From assembly GCA_018398765.1 (NCBI GenBank), contig JAHBMJ010001452.1, forward strand, positions 1-30,706: DNA of 30,706 nt, in the 5' to 3' direction. Numbering within the stretch: position 1 is the first letter of the stretch; each line of letters begins with the position of its first letter. Shown piece by piece: positions 14,473 to 27,600 of the stretch. The translations under genes were made by a program, and so were the position numbers. Under the pieces are notes generated by a model, which did no database searches, was not told the origin of the DNA, and was given only the letters and a program-made list of their open reading frames with translations. The DNA is from Chromera velia. Its lineage: Eukaryota > Sar > Chromeraceae.

Positions 14473-15144
14473 CGCGAAGAGTAAAGCACGATTTCGTTCA
14501 GAGAGTCTTTGCCGGAAAGCTCACGGAGGTGGCGACTGTAAAGTCTGGTGCAGTAAGAATGGGGACGTGCTCGTGCTGCCGCTTGTGAAGTCAGGTTGTG
14601 GTGCAGTACATGTGTACGAGTGGACATGAAAGGGTCAGCTGCATGGAGATTCTTGTTATAGTCACAGACGTTACGCCGTCTCGAACCGCTCCTTTTTGAA
14701 AGTGCCCCCCAAGTCACTCGCCTACCCACGTGGCGGCGCGCGTCTGTTTGGTCCCCAGAAAGAGCCAATAAATTTACCGTACGTTAACTGTCTGACCATG
14801 TCTGACCTGCATGATGGGCAGCGAAGTCTCTGAGACTTCCGGAGTCACAGTTTCACACAACTCATTGACTGCTGCATGACATATTCGGGATGCCACACAA
14901 TCTGGAGGAACGGAGTCTCCACTTTCAGTCTCTTCAAAATTCCCTCGTGGATCCTTGTGTCAGATTTTTCAGTCCTTGTACTGCAAGATCCGTCTCTTTT
15001 CTGTCTCCTGCATTTTTTTCGAACCTTGCGAGGCTGCTTGGTTCTCTTGACCAAAGAAATACGTGAACAGCAATAAGTGTGACCAAAGAGAGGGGGAAAA
15101 GTGGACTTTCAAGAAGAAGGACAGCTGTGTGAGAGCTCAGAAAG
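14473..15144. promoter_or_regulatory. Divergent intergenic region between secreted-protein gene and PPIP5K
   Basis: The two start codons lie 672 bp apart and point outward, so both promoters and 5' UTRs must fit here unless non-coding first exons exist. The stretch has no dinucleotide repeat, unlike almost every other gap in the window. I could not identify a TATA box or initiator with confidence. Confidence 0.45.
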
Positions 15145-18100
15145 ATGAAGCGTGTGGAGTCGAAGAGGATGAACACGCACAGACGACTCATCCGTCTGGG
15201 CGTCTGTGCGATGGCCAACAAAGTGGAAGGGAAGCCGATGAAAGCCATCATGAAGAGACTGCATGCTGCTGGAGACTTCGACATCATCTATTTTCCTGAA
15301 AAGGTATGCAGCCGGAAGATCGAAATGAATGGAGACGGCCAGCTACCCCTCTCTCCGTGTGTGCGTCTGTGCAGAGAAGAGAAGGATAGTTGAAGGAATC
15401 ACGAAGTACAAAGAGATAGACAGCTTACTTGTAGGGAGATGAAACAGAAAAACTGACTTCTGAGGCCAACATCATGAATTCCATTCCTGCGACCCTCTCA
15501 CTGTCCCACCAGCTAACTGCCTCACTCTTCCTATGTCTGTTCCTGACTGCCTTCAGATGATTTTGGACGATCACATCGACGACTGGCCCCAGGTGGATTG
15601 TCTCATCGCATTTTTTTCCAGCGGCTTCCCACTTGAGAAGGTGGGTCGGTCGATCTTTCGGCCGAGTTAACTCTCCCTCCATCTTGTGCGGAAAGTTTTT
15701 CTGTTACGTGCACCTCCCCTCCGCCTCTCCTCGACATCCATCCGTCTATCTAGCCTCCCTTTGCACGTGCTTGACTTTGGGGGCCTCCTGAGGAAATCTG
15801 GTTGGGACCTCGGGAGTCTGTCACTTGTTGTTTCTTTCCTTCCATGCGGAGATTTCTTTTTTCTTCACTTGGTCCTTGCACCTTTCTTCATTTCACATTC
15901 TCTGTCATGCCATTTCTTGCCCTCTCCTCCTGCAGTGCATTGAATACAAAAATAAGTTCGACCCGATCATCCTGAACGACCTCGAAATGATGGTGCGTCC
16001 TTTTTTTTGCGTTGTGCAGTTGTAGCTACTGAGGAGAGTTCAGGAAGGAAAGGAAAGGGGGATGCGGACATGTTGGGAAGGGAGAGGAGGGGTGGGGGTC
16101 GGATGAATCGGGCGGTGACTTTAGAGATGTTGTTGTATGGGCTTCTCTGTCTCTCTCCCTTACTTGCCCATGTTTTCTTGCCTACGTTTCCTGCTTTGAG
16201 TGTCTGCTTCTTCCGTTCTATTGTGTCCTGTCCATCTTGATCATGCCTGTTCCTTCTCTCCATTCACTCTGTCAGTCTGCTGCTCCTCCGATCACCTGTC
16301 TCCCTCTCTCTGTTGTTATGCTTACAGAAAGTCCTGAGGGATCGGTTGGAGGTCTACAAAACTTTGAAGGTGTGTGGGCGTTTGAGTGAGTGAGTGCATC
16401 CACCCAGCTGCGTGCCTTCTTGTTTCTTTCTGTGGTTCATCGGATCTGTCAGCAGGCATTGTGAACTGAACGGGCGGTTTTGCCCTTCTCTCTTCTCTTC
16501 TCCTTCCTTCCTTTCTTCCACATCCTACCTGCCTGCCTGCTTGGCAAGGGGATCTTTCAAGGAAGGCCCCCCCTCTCCTCTCCACGCACAAGTGCCGCAC
16601 CATTGTCCCCCTCCAGCTCTGCGCCGGAGGTTGTGCGCCTCTGTCTGTCTGTCTGTCTGTGTGTCTGTTCATGGGAAAAAGGAGTGAGAGGAGGAACATG
16701 CAGTCTGTCATCTGTCCGTCTCCTCCGACCCCTGCAGAGCGCTGGAATTCCCGTTCCAAACTTCATGGTGGTAAATCACGAGCAGGTGGCACAAGGTTGG
16801 TCTGTCGTTCCTTTCTTTTCTTTCAGCTAGTCTCCTTCTCTTTCCCTTTGTGGAAGGGAACGAATGAAAGGGTAGACTGGCAGACAGACTCCGGGCAATT
16901 TCAGGGCACAATCAGACACTTTGACAAAAATAGGACTCATTACATTGAGGGAGGAAATCCACCACCGCTCTGACTATTTCTGTGTGTATCATCTTCCTCT
17001 GTCGTTCAGGGAAGGCCCAGTGGGAAGAGGGGTACGACTACATCTGCTATAATGATGTGCGGTCCGTTTCTCCGTCCATCTGTCTCTTTGTCTTTTTATT
17101 CGTTGGATTATTCTTTCCCACGATTGCTCGCTCTTCTTCTCTGGTGCAGGAACGCATATTCATATCTCCTCGATGGCCTTACCTAGCTGTTAAGGCATTT
17201 TCGTTTTTCCTCCTTTTTTTTTTTTTTTTTTTTTCGCGTTTTTTCAGGTGCAGGAAATACACTGGCTCCAAAACTCGGGATCACACGAAAGAAAAAGGCT
17301 TGTCTGTCCAGCAGGCGAATGAATTTGTGTCCATGAACTTGCTCTTCCTTCCTTCCACACGCACTCACTCTCTGTCCTTCTAGCTGGAGGATGCTGACTT
17401 CTTCACGAGGACCGTTGTCTGTCCAAATTTACTGTCTGCATGTGCACATTCTTTCATGAATGAATGATTCGACTGTACTGTCCCCCAACAAACCAACAGG
17501 CTGAACAAACCGTTCATCGAGAAACCCCTGAACGCGGATGACCACAACAATTGGATCTACTATCCCAGGTAGGCCAGATCATCAGACCAGTCACATAGGA
17601 ATGAAGGAAGGAATCAATCATTCTTTCTCTCAACATTTCACCTCGATTTGCTCGATACCTTTGCCTGTCGCTGTGCAAGTTGCCGAAGGAGCGAGGTAGT
17701 CTTGCTCGACAGCTGAAAAAGCGAGTTACTACCAGAGAGAGAGAAAGAGTCCTTACCCGGTCTGTGGATACTCAGACACACAGAGGTCCTGTCCTTCCTC
17801 CCTTTCCTCTGACGTTCTCTTCTCTCCCTGTCCCCGTCCCCTCTATTGTCTGCTTGCCTGTAGGAACACGGGGGGGGGCTGCAAAAAACTGTTCAGGAAA
17901 GTGAAGGACAGAGCTAGCGGATTTGAGTCCGAAGTGTGGCAGGTCAGTCAGTGGGTCGGTCCTCCTTCCATGTTGTTCCTGCAGGTTTCGAGCAGCCTGT
18001 CGTCGTTCTTTTTCTCACTCTCTCTGGGGTCTTGTCGTCTCCTTTGGAGGGACCCTCTCTGTCTCTCCCGGTTCTTCTTTCCTGCCCCCTTGCCCGTCAT

Positions 18101-18653
18101 TCGCTACATGGGCACATGTGAAGCAAAGAAGAAACACAGTAGGAGTGCATAAACGGGTCGTCGGTCTTTCCGTAGTCTCAACGTGAAGAGTCCAGACAGT
18201 CTGTGCACACATGAAATCAATCGCCAGCAATAAGAGCGTCCACGTACACACAAGATTGATCCTTCCGTCAAGAGAAAGCCCAAGCATACTTATCTGCAGG
18301 TGCGGAAAGACGGTGTGTACATCTACGAGGAATTCCTTCCCACCTACGGGACAGACGTGAAGGTCTACACAGTGGGCGAATTGTTCGCACACGCAGAGGC
18401 CAGAAAGGCGCCCTCTCTTGATGGCAAAGTCAACCGAACAAAGGACGGAAAGGAGGTTAGGTACCCCGTGTTGTTGAGTTCTTTTGAGAAGAGCATTGCG
18501 TACAAAATCGTCCGCACATTCCGTCAATTCATTTGCGGTTTCGACATTTTGAGGACGAAGAAGGAGACCCCAGTCGTGTGTGACGTCAACGGGTGGTCCT
18601 TCGTGAAAGGCAACGACAAGTACTACCACGACTGCTCTCATCTTCTTCGCTTG
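15145..18653 (+). other. PPIP5K: PPIP5K ATP-grasp kinase domain (exons 1-9, residues 1-318)
   Basis: Residues 17-30 ([14 protein letters not shown]) open the domain. [28 protein letters not shown] and [13 protein letters not shown] follow the family order, then [20 protein letters not shown] and [13 protein letters not shown] (the nucleotide-binding lid). Exon 9 carries [41 protein letters not shown] and [11 protein letters not shown]. By alignment from memory to the human enzyme, D282, D295 and N297 are the metal/ATP ligands, and all are present. The kinase half should therefore be active. Seven small exons of 42-84 nt make up most of its first half. Confidence 0.92.
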
Positions 18654-21600
18654 GTCGGTCTGTGTTGGTCTCTCGGGAGGCGCGAATGGATACTGAGACA
18701 AATGCCGAAAGAACGAAAGAAAGGATTAGAGTAAGCCTCACAGAAGAGGCAAAAGGAATGCATTGCATGTCTCCCATCTCCTTCTGTCTTTCGGCCTTCA
18801 TTTTCTCAACTCGCCACTTTGATGGTTTGTTGTTGCTTTCTCTTCAAGACTTCCACCCCTTCTCTCGTCTCGTTCTTGTGTTTTTTTGCTCTGTCTGTGC
18901 CTGTGTGTGTGTGTGTGTGCGTGCGTGCGTGCGATTGATTTCCCTTTTTTACAATCGACCTGAAATCAATGCAGGCGTTCATCAACAGGTTCTGCGAGAA
19001 GTACCGAATAGCACCCAGACACATCTCAGAAACCCTCCCGCCGTACAGCCCCGACCCCGACGCCGCCGCCCTCGATGATGAGGAAGGGGACCGGTGCTCC
19101 TCCGCCTCCGCCGCCTCTTCTGCCCTCCAACAGGGAGACGGCTACGAGGGGAGCGGGAAGGGGCGGAAGGAGAAGGAGTTCCGATGGACCCCCGTGCACC
19201 TCACTCAATGGTTCTTCAGTAAGATCAGGTCAGGCGCCAGCGCTGTTCGCTCATTTTGGCATGAGGCAGGTTGTCAGGGCCTTCTTGCGTTTAAGCCCTT
19301 CCTCCTGTCGTTATGATTGGACGCTTACTCACTTTGTGCGGGAGATTGCCGGTTCACGTTTTGGTGGAAAGGGTGCGGGTCAAGGAAATCTCTTTTGACA
19401 GGCTGACACGCGGAAAAATGGGCGGCTAGACGAAAAACATACTAAGTGACGCACGCACTCACTCCCTTGCGAGGCATGATCGTGAAGCATAAAGGGATAA
19501 GGTCGGCGCCTCAAAAGTTCATGCGGCCAGCTGAGTAACTGTTTCTTTTTCTTTCTCATCTGAGGCGTGTTCGAGGACTCAAATGAGGACCGGCATTCTT
19601 CTCTTCCCTCTCTTGCTTGTTCTCTCTCTCTCTCTCTCTCTCTCTCTGCGCGCGCGCGCGTGTGTGTATGTGTGTGTGCAGAGAAGCCGTCCAAAAAACT
19701 TTTAGCGAGGGAACGAACGACCTCTCGAAGCTGACCACGGACGGGAATGAGGATGATGAAGTGAGTTTCCGTTTTCTGTCTGTTTTCAGAGGAAAATGGA
19801 TGCCCAGAAGAAAATGAAAAAAGAAGGAACACACACAAGAGGGACTATGAGGAAGCTCATAAGCTGTGTCGATCCAATGTTCAATTTGCACTTTGCGTCA
19901 TCATTCTTCCTCACTCGAACCTGGCTCTCCGTTTTTTGACAACTCTCTCGCTGCCGGATAAAATAGACCCTGTTCTGTATCTCGGTTGCATTTCCAGGGA
20001 ACTTCGTTTGAGTCCGTGAATGGGCGGTTGAGTGAGACGACGAGAGACCCTTTTAACAGTAGAGAAAGAGTGCAAAAATATGGCGGCTCTTTGCACGCTC
20101 CTTGGGGGAATACAGGGCAACTGACGCTTTTGTTGATTGTTTGTTTCTCTCTTCTTTCCACTTGCGCTTCTGCACTCACTTGATTGATGAAGGAACTGAG
20201 AGTTGTCGCTGTCGTGATGCGACACGGTGACAGGAAGCCGAAGCAGAAGCTGAAATTCGAGACGGATCACCCGAAACTTCTGGAAATCTTCAACAACAAG
20301 TCAGTCAGGGCACGCAACAGGAAAAGAGTGAGAAGCTCGAAGTGAGGGATGGACGGTGGGAGCATTTAGTGCATCCGCTCATTCAGACTTTGTTACTCGG
20401 TTTTTTCTGTGTTGAGCCCGACTGGCAAGCACCACTTATCTCCTCTGTTCCCCACGAGAAACCTTTGTATGGGCTTCTGTCCTTCTCCTATTGGTTGCAC
20501 TGTGGCCTTCTTTGAGAAGTGGACGCTAAAGAGGAAGAACGGAGAGATTATAGGTTTTTTTTGAACTGCAAACATTGTCAGTCTAGATGCTTTTTTCGTG
20601 TACATGCGTCACTCACTCTTTCTATCCCCTTCCCCGATCCTTCCCAACAAACCCAACCAACAGGAATCCACGCAAAGAAATCAAGATGAAGAGCCCGGAG
20701 GAGCTTTCTGTTCTCCTGGAGGTCGTGTCGTCCATCATCGAGGTTCGGGGGGGGGGCGGGGGGTGGAGAGGAAATCGGGGTCTGTTTTTTGTCCTTCCTG
20801 GGTCTAGCTTTTTGTTTTTGCTTTTGTTTTTGTTCTCGGTGTGTTTGCGGAGTCGCGATGGAAGATCAGATTTCGGCCAGGAGATTTTCTGGCTGGCGCC
20901 TTTTACCACGATCTTCGCCGCAGTCATTTTTGTTCTTCTACTCGTCCATGCATCCATCTGTGCACAAAAAAAAAGCATTAAGTACCATCCTCCAAAGCGA
21001 CACTTGTGTTTCTTTTTGCCAGGCTGTTTCCGCAAATATCTGTATGAAACCCACATACTTCTTTTTTTTCTTTGTGTGTGAGATAATGTGAATGCAGGAA
21101 AAGCAGGCAGAGAGGGAGAAAGAAAAGGAGAAGGAGAGGGAGATCGGAGGGCAATCCGCTCTGCCCTCCCCTCTCCCACCGGATCTTCCCCTCTCAAGGG
21201 GCACCTCCGAGGCAGCAGAGCCGCCGGCACGTCCGAAGGAGAAGGATAAAGGCGTGGCAGAGGATTCTGGGAGAGAGGAGGAGGGATCGACTGGGGGAAA
21301 GAAGAAGAAGAAGGAAAAGGATGGCAGCAAGGAGAAGGAAGGTGGAGGGAAGGGAAAGGAAAAGAACGCAGAGCTCATAGGGCTGAAGCGTCTCCGCAAG
21401 ATCCTCTTACAAGGAGACGGCTTCACAGGGATCAACAGAAAGATCCAACTGAAGCCCACTGCTTGGGAGGAAACTCACGTGAGTCTCCTCGTTTCTTTCT
21501 TTTTTTCTTTTCTTTTTTTTTTTTTCTTTCTTTCTTTCTTTCTTTCTTTCTTTTCTTTCTTTCTTTCTTTCTTTCTTTTCTTTCTTTCTTTCTTTCTTTC

Positions 21601-24600
21601 TTTGTTTGTTTGTTTATTTACTTATTCATTTATTCGTCGGTCTGTCTATCTCTCTGTCTGTCTGTCTGTCTGTCTGCTTCCTGGCCCAGCGGTCCAAAAT
21701 GGAAACAGCAGACAGAACAAAATGACCCAAGAGTCGCCAGTTCTGCTGCTTCCAAATGAGACGGATCTTCTTCACAATGAGACCAACGGGAATAAATCCT
21801 GACTGGTTGAGTGAGTGACTTCCTTAAACAAACGATGACCATGAAGAGTCGCCCCCCGGACACGTGTCCATCTGAAACCGACCCGAACCACACACAGAGA
21901 GACAAGAAGGGAGGACAGAAAGAAGAGGGAGAGTAAAAAAGAAATGAACAGGGGAAATCGGAAACAGTACGAGTCCGTGAAATAACTGTTCTTTTTGTAC
22001 GGTCTCTTTGGGTGACTCTCTCTCGTTTATCAAACAAACTTTTGGGGTGCAAAACCTGTCATGGTTTCTCTCTTCGCCCCCTCCAGACTCTCTCAACCTC
22101 ACTATCTCTTTGCCTCCTCCCCCCCCTTAATTCTCTGTGCAGGTCTCCCCAAGTGAGGCAACCGAGCCAATTTCCCTCTCCCCCGTCCTCTTCCCCTTCC
22201 CCACTGTGCCCCCCCACGCCCCCTCTGCCCCCTCTGCCCCCATCCAGATGATGCCCCCACCCGTAGGAGGACCGCCCCCGCAGACCCAGCAGACAACCAC
22301 CGACCCCCCTGCAGCCCTCAAAGGCACCCCTCCCCGTCTGACGGTATCACCCCTGCCGTCAACCCAAAGAACGACTTCACCTCCCCCCGAATCACCGGCA
22401 CCCGTTCTGGCACCTGCCCCCCTCCAACAGACACTTCACGTGGGTCAACCTGTGGCTCCTCGGTCTGCACCTGAGAGATGTGCGGCGTCGCCCGTCCCCT
22501 CTGAAATCCAGTCGCCAGGCCTTGAACCTGCCAAACCGCCTTCTGAAACTGCTGCGACTGCCCCGCCGCCGCCAATTCCGAGCAGCCGCATATGTGTCAG
22601 CAAAGTGCTGGTTGTGGCCAAGTGGGGGGGTGAGCTGACAGAGGTCGGCAGGGCTCAGGCTCAGGAGTTGGGAAACAGACTTCGGATGACCCTCTATCCC
22701 GGTGAGTGGGTCTGTGAGTGAGTGAGTAGGTGGGTGGGTGGGTCTGCATGCCAGGCATGGAGCCAGCAATGTGAAATGAAAAATTGCTTTGACATCTCTG
22801 TTGTTGTCGTTGACTTTGACGCATTCTACTGTATGTGTGAAGCCTCAATTTGGGCGTGCTCTCTTATCGATGAAGTGACTGGGTAGGAGAAGGGACAGGG
22901 ACCTCCTGGCTTTCTGTCTCTCACTTTGTCCGTCCTATTTGCCTGCCTGCCTGGTAAAAGGATTCTCGCTTGACGTTTTCTCTTGTCTTGTCTTGTCTTG
23001 TCTTGTCTTGTCTGTGTTGTTGTTGCAGGAGGAGAGACGGAGGGACTCCTCAGACTCCACTCGACCTGCAGACACGACTTCAAAATTTACACAAGCGATG
23101 AAGGAAGGTGCCAGGTGAGGCGAGGGGGGGAACAGGGCAACGCTTTCCTCTGCTCTGACTCTATTTCAGCGAATTCTCCCGCCATGCAGTACACATTTTA
23201 GAGAAACTTTTTCTTGCCTCTTTCATCTTCCTAATTGGTACTCATTGAGAATCCGGATTGATTAAGTCAGAAAAGTGATGATGGCGTACTTGTAAATCTT
23301 CTGTTGGCTCTGACCCTGAACGCCTTTGGATCCCCTTTTCCGATGAATTGAAAGATTTGCCTTCCTCGTTCATTTTCTGTCTTTTTCTCTCCTGTCTAAA
23401 GTGGGAAGAAGGTGAAAAAAAGGGAGGACCACCGCAATGGCTCCCCACTACCGTTCTGATCGGTTATTGCCCGTTGCCCGCTGGTCGACGTCGATTTTTT
23501 TTTTTCACGCAATTGTCTCGTCTCAGCTTCTTTCTTTCTCGTCTAGTGCCATTGACAAGGCCTCGAAATGCCCCTCTGCCCTCTCAGTTCTGTGGTCCCC
23601 CCCTCCTAATTTTGACCCCCTGAACACTTCCTTTCAGGTGACCTCTGCGGCGTTCACCAAGGGATTTCTCGACCTGGAGGGGGAACTGACTCCCATTCTC
23701 GTGCAACTGGTCGGTCGGTCGGTAAGCGGCTACGTTAGTCAAATCGGACTGAATGACAAGAGTGTTTCTTCAATTCAATTCCGTTCATTAGGGGAGTCCT
23801 TGTTACTTTTCTGTGTGTCCGTCCTTGTTCTTTTTTGTCTATCGGTATGCTTGTATGGACAAGTGTTCTTGTGTTGACACGCTTCTTGTTTTGCCTGATT
23901 GAGAGAGGAGGAGTGACAGACAGAATCCTCGGACATACAGGTGCATCTGGAAGGAAAGAAAGAAAGAAAGGCACCCAAATACGTGCAGAGAGTCTCTCCC
24001 CTCACCTGTCCATCCCTCTGCTCTCCCTCCTTCCCTTCCCGTCCCTTCCCCTCCGTACCAGGTGATGCGAGACGGGAAGGCACACGCGCTGCTTGACGAC
24101 TCGACGCCTGCGTGTGAGAGACAACTTGCCAAGTCTCTGATTGATGAAGTCAGCTTCGCCTCTGAATCTCTGTCTCCCTCCCTGTCCTTCATTCCGCTCA
24201 CCACATTCCTCCCAAAAGGAGGCGACGAGAAAATTTTGCAAAAAGAGGACAGAAGAAAGAAAACGAACGTCCGATTGCAACAAACAACCTTCACTCAGTT
24301 TGGTTTTCTTTTTCTCTCTGTTTGTGTGGGTGGGTTGTCAGCGTGCGACTTCTGGCGTGCGTCCTTGTGTGTTTGTGTTTGTGGGCGTTTTCAAATTATT
24401 TCTCTTCCGCCTGTTTCTTCCACTTCGTTTTCTGAATCCATCCGATCGGTCGTTTTGTCTGCAGCTGCTCCATCAAGACGTCGACTTTGCTTCCGATCCA
24501 GAGGCAATGAAGAGGTCAGCTTACACGATGGAGCCTGGATGCAGGCTCTGTTCAGACCCCTTTCTCTTTTTTGTGATCCAATTTCTGCTTTCTGTCTGCC

Positions 24601-27600
24601 TTCTTTCTCTCCCTCCTTCATTGATCTGCTTGCTGCTGCCCCAATCAACCGCACTACGTGTCTGCAGATTCTGCCCTTCTGAGAGCGCAACGGGATTGAA
24701 GGACGCTCTGGAAATGATTGGAAACCCATTGAAGGCCCTCACTCAGGTCAGGATGCTTTTTTCTTCGTTGGCTTGTACAGAGGGATGGAGTCATGCAGAC
24801 TGGTGGGCCGGGTGGTGGACTCTTCATGCGAGTCAACTTCTACGCAATGAAGAACTGTGGGCTGCATCGCTCGCTTGTGATGGTCACGTTTATCCTTTTG
24901 TCTGTATTCGATTGTTCTCATTCTGTATTGACGCTCTCGAAGTTTTTTTTCTCTTTTCTTCTTCATTGTCGCTCGCCTTGAGTTCCTCAATGAGGTGAGA
25001 AGGGTCTTTCACACTCTGCAACGCTCTGAAAGAGCCCCTTTTGTTCGTGTGAATGTGTATATGTGTGGGCATGTGCATGTGCATGTCACAGGTAAAGGAG
25101 GCTCTCTCGTCCTTCCTCAGCGCTCTAGAGGACGAGGCAGCCACCCTCGAGCCCTTAGCCCAGAGGGACGCAGACGCACACGGGTTCTTTGAAGTCGTTG
25201 ACGAAATTCGATACAGGTGTGTTTGTCTGCCTGTCTGGCTTTCTTTCTGGCTGTTCCTGGTTGTACAGATGCCTTTTTGAGGAAAAAAGGTGGGATGTGC
25301 CATTTTGCGTCAACGTGAGAAGGTTGATAGTGTGAGGCAGACACTCGAACAAGCCAAGACGGCTCTCTTCTTCGTTCCTTTCTTCCTGCTTTCCCTGAGA
25401 AATCTCTGTCTGTCATCATGCAGGTGGCAACTGATCGCGAAGAGCTTTTTCAACAAGAAATCGCAGAGGTTCGACACCTCCAAGGTGCCTGAGATCGTCG
25501 ACAACATTCGGTTGGTCCGTTGGTTCATTCGACATTTCTCTCTTTCTGTCAGGCGCTCGCTCGCACGGCCTAGAGAAATGAATGGAAATCCTTTCTGGTT
25601 GGCGAATCAGATGATTGATCGTGTGTCTTTCCGACCGAAAGTGCCGATCCTGTAACGCTTACTTCCACTGAGGTCACACTGGACCATTTTGCTTCTATGC
25701 AACACTCTGTTTTCAGGAGAGAAAAGTGAAGACCCTCGACGGTTTAGGGAATCTCTGTCTTACACTCTCTCTTTCTCTTTCTCATATTTGCGTGTCGTTT
25801 CCTTTTTCAAGTCCGTACTTTGAGACATCCATCGACCTTCTACTCCATCGGGGGCCAGAGATGCCATTCGGAGAGAGACTAGACGGTGAAAGGGTAGGAA
25901 TGTCACGTACCGACCTCGGTCTTAAGTTCTTCGTTTTCTATACTTTCTCTTCTTGTCTCTTCTCCTTCTCCCCACACTCGATCGAAAGACTCACGAGAGA
26001 TCATTTGTTTGCAGATTCGACCTCATCCATCACCATGCACATCTCGGAAACGCTTTGAATACCGCGTTCGATGTTCATCGCTACGTCGAGTGAGTCAGAG
26101 AAGGAGTCAGGAAGGGAAGGAGGGAGGGGGGGGCGGGTTGGGTGGTTCAGGAAAAGCCTTGTTCCATCTGTGCTTTTTTTGTGTCTGCTGTCTGTCTCCT
26201 TTTTGGAGCTTTCTTCTTCTTCTGTTCCACCTGTCGCATTCGCCACTCCCTCTCTGCTTTGCTCAAATCGTCACTTGATCCCTATTTTCTTTTTCCTTCT
26301 TGACTCATCCTTGCTGCTCTTCTACTTTCTTCTTCGTTTGGTTGCTCTCTGTCTCTGCCTTTTGACAAACAACATGATGCAGACCCCTAGGAAATTTCGC
26401 GCAACCGTCGGAATACGGAGTCACCTCTGATCAGAAGGTCAGTCGAAAGAAGGTAGAGGCATAAGTGTGCCTTTGGTTTTGGACTCTCAGATACGTTCTG
26501 AGGGAGTCTGCATGGATGTTCCAACAGAAGAAACAAAAGAGTCCACCAATCAGGTTGAGGATTTGACAGCTGTATCTTCGATGAGTGATTCAACGTGCCA
26601 CACAGTTGATCAATTTAGAAACATAAAAGATAAACATATTCTTTTGCTCACGAGATAGATTATTTATTTCTCTGCCGGTCATTCCGTTTCCATGATGAAA
26701 CAAATCTTGTTTTGTGTGTCTCCCTCCTGCTATGCCTCTCCCTTGCTCCCAGGTCAAAATTGGATGCTCTGTAGTGCACAAATTGATGAGAAAATTGATC
26801 CGGGATCTCACTTTCTGGAGGTCTGTCAGTCCGTGTCTTTCGTCGTTTGTAAAAGAAGTAGACTAATGTGGGGGGGAATTGAGAAAGAAAAGAGACAGAA
26901 GTGGCTCATTCAAGGCTTGCATGCTCTATGTGTGTCCGTGCGTGCGTGCGTCCGTCCGTGGGCGTGGGCGTGGGCGTGGGCGTGGGCGTGTACACGTGTG
27001 TGTGTGCGTGTTTGCATACCCCCCCTCCGAGCTTTCTTGACTTGCACCCCTCATGTCCATGCCGCTACCTACCTGCCCTCGTGCAGAGACGACGAAGAAA
27101 TTGCCACAGAAGCGAAAGGATCGGCAGAGAGGGACAGAGAGACAGGGGCCTCCCCCCAGATAGGCCAGCAGAACGAATTCAGCAGAAGAGACGCTGAGGG
27201 CCTTCCTCAGCACCAGAGGGACGGCTCTGGGGGACAGACAGGGGCGAGCGCTGCTTACACTTCGCGTGTCGGGGGTGACCCTTCAGCTGCAGGAGGGTCC
27301 GAGTTCTCTCCCCCCCGCATATCGCCTCCAGGGAGCGACACCCAGGGCCAACCGCCAGAGTCCCCCATTCAGCCGAAGGTGACTAAGACTGTGTTGAACA
27401 GTGAAGAATTGTGGGCGCATCAGCAGCGAGGGAAAGAAGAGATGGAGAAGATAAAGAAGCAGAAGAAGGAAAAAAAGAGGCACAAGGACGGTGTCGACCG
27501 TGGGGACCGAGGAGGAATGGAGACGGCGGATGAAGGACCACTCGGAATGCAGCCTTCCGGGTCCGTCTTTCTGCCCCCAACCTCCCAGACTCTCGGCACA

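Larger units (their letters stand above)
21098..22590 (+). other. PPIP5K: PPIP5K phosphatase insert 1: charged then proline-rich low-complexity region
   Basis: Exon 14 begins with a Glu/Lys/Arg-rich coil ([18 protein letters not shown]), then a Gly/Lys-rich stretch, and ends with the conserved [17 protein letters not shown]. Exon 15 starts with about 150 residues rich in Pro, Ser, Thr and Ala (for example [19 protein letters not shown]) before returning to the fold at [17 protein letters not shown]. The inserts flank the FTGINRK strand and are presumably disordered surface loops. Confidence 0.85.

Noticed and set aside
17248-17383. Possible exon after the poly-T acceptor in intron 6 of PPIP5K
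   Set aside because: The family sequence is continuous from exon 6 (YNDVR) to exon 7 (LNKPFIEKP), and the stretch has no similarity to it.
24141-24998. 285-codon + strand frame rich in Phe, Leu, Ser and Cys
   Set aside because: It crosses introns 18-20 of PPIP5K; its hydrophobic look comes from pyrimidine-rich introns, and the conserved exons within it are in other frames or bounded by good splice sites.
25808-25895. Possible extra PPIP5K exon ([19 protein letters not shown]) between exons 22 and 23
   Set aside because: Its acceptor fits, but no donor leaves the phase needed by exon 23, and direct joining of exon 22 to 23 gives the expected family sequence DNIRFDLIHH.
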